5,829 bases of DNA, from NCBI GenBank assembly GCA_001769925.1, contig MEPT01000078.1, positions 1-5,829 on the forward strand, read 5' to 3'. Origin of the DNA: Bdellovibrionales bacterium RBG_16_40_8. GTDB lineage: Bacteria; Bdellovibrionota; Bdellovibrionia; Bdellovibrionales; UBA1609. A model generated the notes under the pieces. The model was not told the DNA's origin, ran no database searches, and saw nothing but the letters and a program-made list of their open reading frames with translations. The translations under genes were made by a program, and so were the position numbers. Below are positions 1 to 5,761 of the stretch, one piece after another (the stretch's first letter is position 1; every line of letters starts with the position of its first letter).

Positions 1-1332
1 TGCAAGAAAAGCGGCGCCGGCGACAGTGCTCTCAATCATTTTAGGTCGTGATATAGCTTGGCCGAGATAATCAGCTTGCGATTGCATAAGTAAATTATTG
101 CTAGTTGCGCCACCATCAACTTTTAGCGATTTTAATTTTTTACCTAAATCTTTTTGCATCGCTACTAAAATATCAAGATTTTGCAAAGCCATAGCATCAA
201 GAGTCGCGCGCGCTAAATGTGCACTGGTTGAGCCGCGAGTAAGACCGCAAATTATACCTCGCGCTGAGGGATCCCAGTAAGGGGCACCAAGCCCGGCGAG
301 CGCTGGCACAAAATCAACCCCACCTGAGTCACTAACTTGTGAGGCCAAACTTTCAATTTCACTACTTGAAGTAATAATTTTTAAACCGTCTCTTAACCAC
401 TGAACGGCAGCGCCGCATATAAATGCCCCGCCCTCAAGAGCATAGGTTGGTTTTGTCTCGCCTTTTAATTGCCACGCGATTGTTGTGAGAATTTTACTTT
501 TAGAAGTAACCCGTTTTGTGCCTGTGTTCATTAACAGAAAACTACCTGTGCCGAATGTGCACTTGGCATCACCCACATCAAAACAAGCTTGTCCGAAAAG
601 AGCAGCTTGTTGATCACCAGCAATACCAGTAATAGGAATTCCGTCAGGCAAACCCGGCACACCTTTAGTACGGCCAAATTCACCGCTCGATGGTTTTATT
701 TCTGGCAGAATATTTTTTGGTACTAAAAAAAATTTTAGCAAGTCATTATCCCACTTTACTTTTTCAATATTCATTAGCATGGTGCGCGAGGCATTAGAAA
801 CATCTGTATAATGCGATTTGCCACCAGTTAGCCGCCACAATAAAAATGTATCAACGGTGCCGCCAGCTAGCTCGCCGCGAGACGCACGTGCGCGCGCCCC
901 TTTTACGTTTTCAAAAATCCAGCGAAATTTCGTAGCAGAAAAATACGGGTCAATCACTAGTCCTGTTTTTTTCGCGATCGTATTATTTTTAATTTTTTTA
1001 CAATAATCTGTAGTGCGTCGACATTGCTAAACTATGGCATTATAAACTGGTTTATGAGTTTTTCGATCCCAAACTAAAGTCGTTTCACGTTGATTGGTAA
1101 TGCCAATCGCCGCAATATCTCGGGGATTAAGACCAGACTTTGCCAAGACCTCGGTTGTGGTGCTGGTTACTGACGCCCAGATATCTTCAGGATTATGCTC
1201 AACCCACCCAGGCTTTGGGTAAATTTGTGGATATTCTTTGTTAACTTTTGCTACCACACGACCGCCTTGATCCATAATGGCAACGGTGGTGCCAGTTGTG
1301 CCTTGGTCGATGGCCATTATATACTGGGGCAT
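1..1332 (-). pseudogene. glpK: Glycerol kinase, interrupted by an in-frame TAG; 3' end beyond the window
   Basis: Glycerol kinase phosphorylates glycerol to sn-glycerol 3-phosphate with ATP in the cytoplasm. The N-terminus MPQYIMAIDQGTTGT is the FGGY-kinase phosphate-binding start, and GWVEHNPEDIW and GITNQRETT follow at about residues 42-87. After VYNAIV the frame reads TAG (1027-1029), then continues unbroken to the window edge with QCRRT, GLVIDPYFSATK, GELAGGTVDTFLLW, GIAGDQQAALFGQ, GTGSFLLMNTG, LAGLGAPYWDPSARG and VDGGATSNNLLMQ. The family has NAIVWQ here, so the TAG replaces a conserved Trp (TGG to TAG) at codon 102 with no frameshift. 444 codons are in the window; the family has about 500, so roughly 50 are off the left edge. 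An AGGAG 6 bases before the ATG fixes the start. TAG ends other genes here, so code reassignment is unlikely. Recent pseudogene or sequencing/assembly error are both possible. Identification is very secure; the state of the gene is not. Confidence 0.9.
1296..1325 (+). promoter_or_regulatory. Possible sigma70-type promoter for the acyltransferase gene
   Basis: TTGTGC (1296-1301), an 18-base spacer and TATACT (1320-1325) lie on the plus strand inside the glpK 5' coding region. The -10 box matches 5 of 6 consensus positions, the -35 box only 3. A transcript would begin near 1332, which would favour translation from the ATG at 1364 rather than 1331. Pattern match only. Confidence 0.2.
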
Positions 1333-2068
1333 GGCTGACTCCTATGAAAAGATATTCGAGAAAATGCTTCTGCGTAAAGTGCCTAATTATTTTTTAGAGC
1401 TTATGCGCAAATACTTTCGTGTGCAAGTTGAGGGTGCAGAACATTTGCCTAAACGCGGACCTGCCATAATTGCACCCAACCACTCAGGCGCAAGTGGGCT
1501 TGACGCCATGATTCTTATGCACGAAATCGAGCGCAGCTGTGGGCGCCTGCCGCGAGTGATGACTCATCGATTTTGGTTTATGACCAAACACCTTTCTTTA
1601 ACTGCTAATAAGCTTGGATTTATTAAAGCCACTACCGAAAATGGCATGCGCCAGCTTGAGAAAAATCATATCATGGTGCTTTTTCCTGAAGGCGAAAAGG
1701 GCAACTTTAAACCATCGATAAAAGCCTATCAGCTGCAAGAGTTTAAACGCGGCTTCGTGCGTTTGGCTATTAAAACCGGTGCTCCCATTATTCCGACTGT
1801 AATTATAGGGGCCGAAGAAACTCACATCAACTTGTCGCAATTTAAACTAACAAAATATATGCCTGGGCTACTAATACCCTTGCCACTAAACTTTATACCA
1901 CTACCATCAAAATGGAAGATAAAATTCTTGCCGCCACTTTATTTGCCTTATAAACCTACAGCCGCTAACGACACTGAACTAGTGCGCGAAATCACCGACG
2001 ACATTCGCGAACAAATTCAAGAACGTCTACGCAGCGAAATAAAAAAACGAAAAAAAATATTTTTTTAA
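1331..2068 (+). CDS. PlsC-family lysophospholipid acyltransferase
   Basis: A 245-residue member of the PlsC/LPLAT acyltransferase superfamily, which moves acyl chains onto lysophospholipid or glycerol-phosphate acceptors at the inner membrane face. Block I is PNHSGASGLDA (His51, Asp58). The His-to-Asp distance is longer than the classic HX4D, a spacing I associate with a subgroup having NHSGxxGxD. Block III is FPEGEKGNFKP (118-128), then QEFKRGFVRLA and block IV GAPIIPTVIIGAEE (150-163). The C-terminus is basic (KKRKK). The acceptor cannot be told from sequence. The start is uncertain: ATG 1331 overlaps the divergent glpK start by two bases and has no usable ribosome binding site; ATG 1364 (residue 12) is in frame and avoids the overlap, but has only a weak GAG upstream. 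No hydrophobic anchor is evident. Family call firm, substrate unknown. Confidence 0.85.
   Translation: MADSYEKIFEKMLLRKVPNYFLELMRKYFRVQVEGAEHLPKRGPAIIAPNHSGASGLDAMILMHEIERSCGRLPRVMTHRFWFMTKHLSLTANKLGFIKATTENGMRQLEKNHIMVLFPEGEKGNFKPSIKAYQLQEFKRGFVRLAIKTGAPIIPTVIIGAEETHINLSQFKLTKYMPGLLIPLPLNFIPLPSKWKIKFLPPLYLPYKPTAANDTELVREITDDIREQIQERLRSEIKKRKKIFF
1339..1343 (-). promoter_or_regulatory. Shine-Dalgarno of glpK
   Basis: AGGAG on the minus strand, six bases before the glpK ATG at 1332. It decides the glpK start. It lies inside the first codons of the divergent acyltransferase gene if that gene starts at 1331, so one piece of DNA serves both genes. Confidence 0.7.
2051..2066. repeat. A7-TA-T7 palindrome at the end of the acyltransferase gene
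   Basis: Sixteen bases of perfect self-complementarity, A7 then TA-type centre then T7, ending in the acyltransferase stop codon. There is no GC in the stem, so a Rho-independent terminator is doubtful. The A/T tract sits just upstream of a TATAAT box and could instead act like an UP element for rightward transcription. Confidence 0.3.
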
Positions 2069-2075
2069 TTTACGT

Positions 2076-2081
2076 TATAAT
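2076..2081 (+). promoter_or_regulatory. Perfect -10 hexamer TATAAT upstream of the 50-codon ORF
   Basis: An exact TATAAT, with no recognisable -35 at the expected distance (only A/T there) and no TGn extension. If used, it would give a leader of about 95 bases before the small gene at 2183. In AT-rich DNA such a hexamer can occur by chance. Confidence 0.25.
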
Positions 2082-2182
2082 TTCGCATATGACAGTGTCG
2101 CTGCCATAGTCATTTGCCCCTGCCGTTAAAGACACGTTGATTGATTTGAATTGCGATTTTTTTCTATTCATGGGGAGGCACC

Positions 2183-2335
2183 ATGTCGACAGACATGCGT
2201 GGTATTCAACAAGCGTCACTTTTCAGTCTTGTTCCGGGGATATCGGTCACCGTGAATTCAGATTCCCGGTACCGCGTGTTGAGATGGGGCACTGATTGTC
2301 CAAACCATGAATGGCTAGACGGATCGGCAGACTGA
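2183..2335 (+). CDS. Small hypothetical protein (50 aa), possible transposase N-terminal relic
   Basis: A 50-codon frame, ATG to TGA, with GGGGAGG at 2172-2178 leaving four bases before the ATG, the best ribosome binding site on the plus strand here. The product begins MSTDMRGIQQASLFSLVPG and has no membrane segment or signal peptide; one Cys and the trailing NHEWLDGSAD stand out. It is visibly richer in G+C than the flanking intergenic DNA. The segment MRGIQQASLFSLVPGISV vaguely recalls N-termini of IS1182-like transposases, which go on with VPxxHPLR; that continuation is absent, so it could be the stump of a decayed element. That comparison is from memory and weak. It is the only candidate gene in 2069-2453. 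It may equally be a chance frame. Confidence 0.35.
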   Translation: MSTDMRGIQQASLFSLVPGISVTVNSDSRYRVLRWGTDCPNHEWLDGSAD

Positions 2336-2383
2336 AGGATGACCGCAAATAAATTAGAGCGCTTACTAAAGTTTATTTCTTTA

Positions 2384-2399
2384 AGATTTTCGCAAATCT
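2384..2399. repeat. Small perfect hairpin AGATTT-TCGC-AAATCT
   Basis: A 6-bp perfect inverted repeat with a four-base loop, downstream of the pilin-like gene (minus) and of the 50-codon ORF (plus). It is AT-rich and not followed by a T run on either strand, so I do not call it a terminator. A second, looser inverted repeat TCTAAC...GTTAGA spans 2411-2440. Confidence 0.3.
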
Positions 2400-2453
2400 G
2401 AAATTCGTTATCTAACGGTTTATAGCTTGTATCGGTTAGATTAATTTGTTTAA

Positions 2454-2681
2454 CTACTCCTCGATTTTATCTTCGCCTATCCACGCGGCTACACTTTGCC
2501 AGCCAGCAATCAATGCTCCAGGATTATTGGGATTTCGCGAAACAAGTCCTTTCATCAAAATCAAGGCAATTAACACCGCCACTACAAGTATCAGCACATA
2601 TTCAACCGCCACCTGACCGCGCTCATTACGTTTACTCTGCGCGATGCAATCATTATTTTTTTTGATATTAAATATACACAT
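2454..2681 (-). CDS. Flp/TadE-like minimal pilin with class III signal sequence
   Basis: A 75-residue protein. A basic leader (SKRNERG, 16-22) is followed by QVAVEYVLILVVAVLIALILM (23-43), a single hydrophobic helix with Glu at +5 and Tyr at +6 after the Gly. This is the prepilin peptidase signature of type IV, Flp and TadE/F-like pilins, so cleavage G22|Q23 is predicted, leaving a 53-residue mature chain. The remaining ~32 residues (SRNPNNPGALIAGW...IGEDKIEE) are too short for a globular head. The start ATG 2681 is chosen because AAGG lies six bases upstream; an in-frame GTG at 2717 and ATG at 2699 lack such a site. The leader has two Cys, unusual for this class. It lies 54 bases downstream of the 146-residue gene, probably in one operon. 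No peptidase, ATPase or secretin gene is in view, so assembly machinery would be elsewhere. It could also be a pseudopilin. Confidence 0.7.
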   Translation of the reverse strand: MCIFNIKKNNDCIAQSKRNERGQVAVEYVLILVVAVLIALILMKGLVSRNPNNPGALIAGWQSVAAWIGEDKIEE

Positions 2682-2735
2682 ACAACACCTTATCGGCATA
2701 AGAGAGCATGAGTACACAGTAGACTTTAGTCGAGC

Positions 2736-3176
2736 TTATGCAAAAGCTTCGTCGTAATCTAAATGCAAATTAGATGACGGGTACGTTTCTGCTAACGCCT
2801 TAACAATCTCTTCAACCCGCTCGTAAACGGTGGTAACTTCTTTATCAGAGATCGGGCCGCTCACGCCGACAACAAAATCACGGCCAAGACGCTCAACCAC
2901 AATCTGTGAATTTTGCGCCAAATCTGCGAACGACATCTTATAGGCCTCATCAGATGGGTAGAGCATAATAAAAATATTTACGTCTGTACGCCTAAAGGTG
3001 TCTCGCACTTGAGAGTAAACGTCTTTCATCTGCTCTTGAATTATAAAATAAACTTTCAGTGCCTGCGCCTCTTGATATTGTGCAAAGTAAATACGAATAG
3101 GCCCATCAAATATAGCGGCATTAAAAGCTGGAGAATAAAAACGTGATTGAGTAAGAAACGAAATCTGCTGTCTCAT
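2736..3176 (-). CDS. Conserved-looking hypothetical protein (146 aa)
   Basis: I do not recognise a named family. The protein is soluble-looking, with no signal peptide and no Cys. It starts MRQQISFLTQSRFYSPAFNA, then alternates beta-like (AAIFDGPIRIYFA, VNIFIMLYPS, FVVGVSGP) and helical stretches (QEAQALKVYFIIQEQMKDVYSQVRD is amphipathic, VYERVEEIVKALAETY closes the chain), suggesting a small alpha/beta fold. The tail is acidic (DYDEAFA). The start is supported by GAGAGG at 3185-3190, eight bases upstream of the ATG. It precedes the pilin-like gene by 54 bases on the same strand, so a role linked to the pilus or its control is possible, but that is guilt by association. A near-palindrome at 3212-3229 lies in its leader region. 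The 100 bases up to hutI contain no gene. Confidence 0.75.
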   Translation of the reverse strand: MRQQISFLTQSRFYSPAFNAAIFDGPIRIYFAQYQEAQALKVYFIIQEQMKDVYSQVRDTFRRTDVNIFIMLYPSDEAYKMSFADLAQNSQIVVERLGRDFVVGVSGPISDKEVTTVYERVEEIVKALAETYPSSNLHLDYDEAFA

Positions 3177-3211
3177 GTTGTGTGCCTCTCAAGTTGATAA
3201 AAACCAAAGCT

Positions 3212-3229
3212 TATGTATGTTCACACATA
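3212..3229. promoter_or_regulatory. Operator-like near-palindrome upstream of the 146-aa gene
   Basis: TATGTATG-TT-CACACATA is self-complementary in seven of eight arm positions. It lies 36 bases upstream of the ATG at 3176, where a promoter-proximal repressor or activator could bind. No convincing -35/-10 pair is visible beside it. It would serve the 146-residue gene and the pilin-like gene together. Confidence 0.3.
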
Positions 3230-3276
3230 GACTAGGAAAGTTCTTTAACGGTTTGCAACAAAAAAACACTAATAAT

Positions 3277-4647
3277 TTAAGATTTTTTAAGATTTTGCTG
3301 GCAACCAGCGCGAAATACCTCTCTAATTGGGTGAAAGCCTATTTGGTAGAAAAGTTCACGCCATGAGCCATCTATAACTATAAAATCGCACTGTTTGCCA
3401 ATTTCAATAGACCCTAGACTATCTTGTAGGTTAAGCGCGTGAGCTGCTCCGATAGTATATGCAGCAATAACTTCAGGTAATGTCATATTCATCTGAAGTC
3501 GTGATAAAACTCCAACTAACGAAAGATCCTGGGTCGGAGAACTACCAGGATTAAAATCAGTGGCAATAGCTACTCGTGCACCCATATCAATAAGCTTTCT
3601 TGCTGGCGGGTAATTCATCTTTAAATAAAAATCACTCGCTGGTAGCAATACGGCCGTGGTTTGCGATTTTGCAATCTGAGCAATGTCGGCATCACTTATC
3701 TCAACCACATGATCAACCGAATCAGCATCAAGTTCTGTTAGACATTGACTGGCCCCTGTATGGCTAAGCTGCTCTACATGACCTGTTAGGCGAAACTCAA
3801 GTGACTTGGCGATTCGATAGTAAGTTTTTGCCTGGTCAAGCGAGAAGTAACCTTTTTCGATAAACATATCGATACGGTCTGCCAGATTTTGCCGTTTTAT
3901 TTTATGCAGCGTTGAACTTTGAATTTCGCGAAGGTATTTTTCTACGCTTTTATCTTTAGGGATTGCATGCGGCCCCAGGTAAGTGCTCACCACACGCGCT
4001 GATCTTATTTTTTTTGCAACTTTAAGAATTTTAAGCTCAGCCTCTTCGGTTAACCCATAGCCACTTTTTACCTCAATTGTCGCCACTCCTTGCCTTACAA
4101 AATTTTTGGCTCGCTCTTCAGCTAAACGAAGTAGTTCTTTTTCAGAGGCTTTTTGCGTTTGCTTTACTGTAGAGAGTATACCCCCACCTTTTTGCGCAAT
4201 CTCTTGATAACTCATCCCCTGATTACGCATTTCAAATTCATTTTGCCGATCGCCTGCAAATATAAGATGGGTATGACACTCGACAAATGCCGGCATCACA
4301 CACTCAGCCTTAAGTGAAATTTCAGTTATTTTGGGCTTAACTCTGACGCGTCTTTTGGCGATATTTTTTACCACAGACTCATCTGTAACATTTTTTGCTA
4401 CAGATTCTGCAGCAGTTTTTTTTACTACAAATTCTGTCAAATCTCGCAAAGCTCTGTGCAGATTTTTCTTTTGCCCTACCCACAAAATATTGCTTTCTCG
4501 TGCAATTATTGCGCCGTCTTTAATTACTCCCAAGTCATGCTCAGTAATATACCTACCATCTTTGGCCGCTGCATCTTTGAGGGTCATGAGCTCTTTTATC
4601 CCGGTAAAAACTTTGAGCCCTGAGTTTACACCGCCTTTTATCTCCAT
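3277..4647 (-). CDS. hutI: Imidazolonepropionase (histidine degradation)
   Basis: HutI hydrolyses 4-imidazolone-5-propionate to N-formimino-L-glutamate, the third step of histidine breakdown, in the cytoplasm. It is an amidohydrolase with one metal ion. Visible: ECHTHLIFAGDR (metal His125 and His127), EVKSGYGL (192-199), TYLGPHAIP (222-230), LTGHVEQLSHTGA (metal His290, with the family EQLS), SVDHV, and IATDFNPGSSPT (Asp364). The end, SIEIGKQCDFIVID, is the usual return to the beta-sandwich. Length is 456 aa against about 400-420 for the family; the excess is mainly at 60-112, before HTH, and includes three tandem 9-residue units (72-98). ATG 4647 is chosen; a GTG at 4701 would add 18 residues encoded partly by the upstream repeats. 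All metal residues are present, so it is probably active. hutU is on the same strand, but a RAYT-like gene and a terminator lie between. Confidence 0.93.
   Translation of the reverse strand: MEIKGGVNSGLKVFTGIKELMTLKDAAAKDGRYITEHDLGVIKDGAIIARESNILWVGQKKNLHRALRDLTEFVVKKTAAESVAKNVTDESVVKNIAKRRVRVKPKITEISLKAECVMPAFVECHTHLIFAGDRQNEFEMRNQGMSYQEIAQKGGGILSTVKQTQKASEKELLRLAEERAKNFVRQGVATIEVKSGYGLTEEAELKILKVAKKIRSARVVSTYLGPHAIPKDKSVEKYLREIQSSTLHKIKRQNLADRIDMFIEKGYFSLDQAKTYYRIAKSLEFRLTGHVEQLSHTGASQCLTELDADSVDHVVEISDADIAQIAKSQTTAVLLPASDFYLKMNYPPARKLIDMGARVAIATDFNPGSSPTQDLSLVGVLSRLQMNMTLPEVIAAYTIGAAHALNLQDSLGSIEIGKQCDFIVIDGSWRELFYQIGFHPIREVFRAGCQQNLKKS
4354..4434 (-). repeat. Three tandem 27-bp (9-residue) repeats inside hutI
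   Basis: In frame on the minus strand the units read EFVVKKTAA, ESVAKNVTD and ESVVKNIAK (HutI residues 72-98). Units 2 and 3 are closest. The DNA units share a GAxTxTGTxGxAAAAAA pattern. The stretch is basic, probably helical, and falls where other HutI proteins have a short connection to the HTH strand. It appears to be an in-frame tandem expansion that does not disturb catalytic motifs. Confidence 0.75.
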
Positions 4648-4685
4648 ATTTTTTGTGCTCACTCTGATTTGCGTACTTTTAATTA

Positions 4686-4900
4686 CACTATTTTGTTGCA
4701 CTTTTTCTTACACTATTTTTTGCGCTTTTTCTTACACTATTTTTTGCGCTACTCATATCTTTGCACTCGCTATTTTGTTGCGCTCGCTATTTTGCTGCAT
4801 GCTTGCTGTACTCCTCATGTGTTCTGCGCTCGCATGCTTGAATAATACTATCACTACCGGTTTTAGTGTCACCCTCTGTTTCTAACCCTCACTATTTTGC
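4686..4900. repeat. Degenerate tandem and dispersed repeats, core CACTATTTT(G/T)TGC
   Basis: Three adjacent units of 24-25 bases begin at 4686, 4711 and 4735 (CACTATTTTxTTGC then CTTTTTCTTA); units 1 and 2 are nearly identical and unit 3 diverges after TGCGCT. Two shorter copies with CGCTATTTTG(T/C)TG start at 4768 and 4785, and an isolated CACTATTTTGC is at 4890-4900. GCATGCTTG occurs twice, at 4797-4805 and 4832-4840. The array fills most of the gap between hutI and the RAYT-like gene and would be the 5' leader of hutI. It is not a CRISPR: units are contiguous and degenerate, without spacers. Confidence 0.7.
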
Positions 4901-4962
4901 CCTATACCTACTTTTCACCTTGACTTCAGACCATCGGTCACGTAGTGTCTGGCCCTGAGGCT

Positions 4963-5616
4963 ATGGCAAAAACCAACACGCATGGATCTGGCTCTACTCG
5001 TCGACTTCACCCATCGGCTTATGGTGGCATGTTGCGCAACAGGCGATGTGGGAGAGGGCGACGCCCGATTTCTATAATCTATTCTATGCATATAGTACTG
5101 CGCTCTACGCTAGCACGAGGAAAATGGTCGTTTGCTGGTGACCAAAATCGCGAGATGATTCGTTATGTTCTAGCAAAACATGCTACAACGTGTGCAGTGA
5201 AACTTATTGCAACAGGAAACGCAGGAAATCATCTGCACCTTCGAATACAGGTGGCCAGCAGAGAGCAATACATTCATTTTATTCGAGCTGTAACTGGAGA
5301 AATAGCTCTTAAAATAAAAAAAATTATACACCCGGAGCGCGAACTTGCTCGAAGTAAAAAACATGAATTGGGTTGCGCACCCGACGAATCAAGTTCTGAG
5401 CAAATTTCGCTGAAGGAGAAAAATTTTTGGGATCGCCGCCCTTTTAGCAGCATAGTCGGAACGCTCAGATATGCAACACGACTAACTGATTATATAAAAA
5501 TCAATCAGCTTGAGGGAAATGGCATAAGCCGCGCATATGCACGTCTTGTTGTCCAGAAATGGCGCGATGGAACTTGGCAAGAGTTTGAGCCCGGCACTGC
5601 CGGAGAATATGGATAG
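4963..5616 (+). CDS. Y1/HUH transposase-like protein, RAYT (REP-associated tyrosine transposase) type
   Basis: A 217-residue protein of the Y1_Tnp (IS200/RAYT-like) superfamily; such enzymes cut and rejoin single-stranded DNA by a tyrosine-DNA covalent link. Visible: the N-terminal YGGMLRNRRCGRGRRP (20-35) typical of one RAYT-like branch, MHIVLRSTLARGKWSF (42-57), the HUH motif NHLHLRI with His90 and His92, FWDRRPFSSIV (155-165) and ATRLTDYIKINQLEGNG (171-187), where Tyr177 in YIxxN is the probable nucleophile. All core residues are present, so it may be active. The ATG at 4963 has GAGG only two bases upstream; an in-frame GTG at 4945 would add six residues and has no site. It sits antisense between hutU and hutI and stands alone, without a second IS gene. 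A domesticated single-copy RAYT or a remnant is possible. Family call good, function in the cell unknown. Confidence 0.85.
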   Translation: MAKTNTHGSGSTRRLHPSAYGGMLRNRRCGRGRRPISIIYSMHIVLRSTLARGKWSFAGDQNREMIRYVLAKHATTCAVKLIATGNAGNHLHLRIQVASREQYIHFIRAVTGEIALKIKKIIHPERELARSKKHELGCAPDESSSEQISLKEKNFWDRRPFSSIVGTLRYATRLTDYIKINQLEGNGISRAYARLVVQKWRDGTWQEFEPGTAGEYG

Positions 5617-5626
5617 ACTGCGGCAG

Positions 5627-5647
5627 AAAAAAATCGCGTTTGCGATT
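5627..5647 (-). terminator. Rho-independent terminator downstream of hutU
   Basis: On the minus strand AATCGC, loop AAAC, GCGATT is followed directly by a T run (seven T in all, two of them in the stem). It lies 115 bases past the hutU stop and 10 bases past the RAYT-like stop on the other strand. On the plus strand the hairpin is followed by CTTC, so it should act mainly on leftward transcripts. It separates hutU from hutI. Confidence 0.65.
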
Positions 5648-5761
5648 CTTCAACTCCGGGGAAATTAGGCAAATAAAAATATCCGGCTGCTCCACCCACT
5701 TCAATTTTTGGTAACTCGACCCGAGCAACCGTGACTCGCATTACACTAGCAGCAGGCACAT

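Noticed and set aside
98..1006. Short plus-strand open frames across 98-280 and 818-1006
   Set aside because: They are antisense to the glycerol kinase frame, whose motifs are unmistakable, and resemble no protein.
1027..1029. TAG read as Trp through an altered genetic code
   Set aside because: TAG ends the pilin-like and RAYT-like genes normally in this window; known Trp reassignments use TGA, and TGA also ends hutU here.
1598..1840. 80-codon minus-strand frame within the acyltransferase gene
   Set aside because: Shadow of a well-supported coding frame, with no ribosome binding site or family features.
2085..2350. Terminal inverted repeats of a miniature element around the 50-codon ORF (CAGT..CTGCC on the left, its rough complement near 2325-2345)
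   Set aside because: The match needs gaps and covers only about ten bases; no target-site duplication is visible.
4686..4800. CRISPR array
   Set aside because: Units are contiguous, degenerate and low in complexity, with no unique spacers between them and no cas gene nearby.
4331..4885. 184-codon plus-strand open frame rich in Leu/Phe/Cys, looking like a membrane protein
   Set aside because: It is antisense to the hutI 5' end and the AT-rich repeats; the TTTTT-rich repeat DNA gives Phe/Leu by composition alone.
5591..5603. CCGGC-ACT-GCCGG hairpin near the RAYT-like stop as a REP element or terminator
   Set aside because: It is inside the coding region, very short, and lacks a T run or a partner copy; one small GC hairpin is not enough to call a REP.
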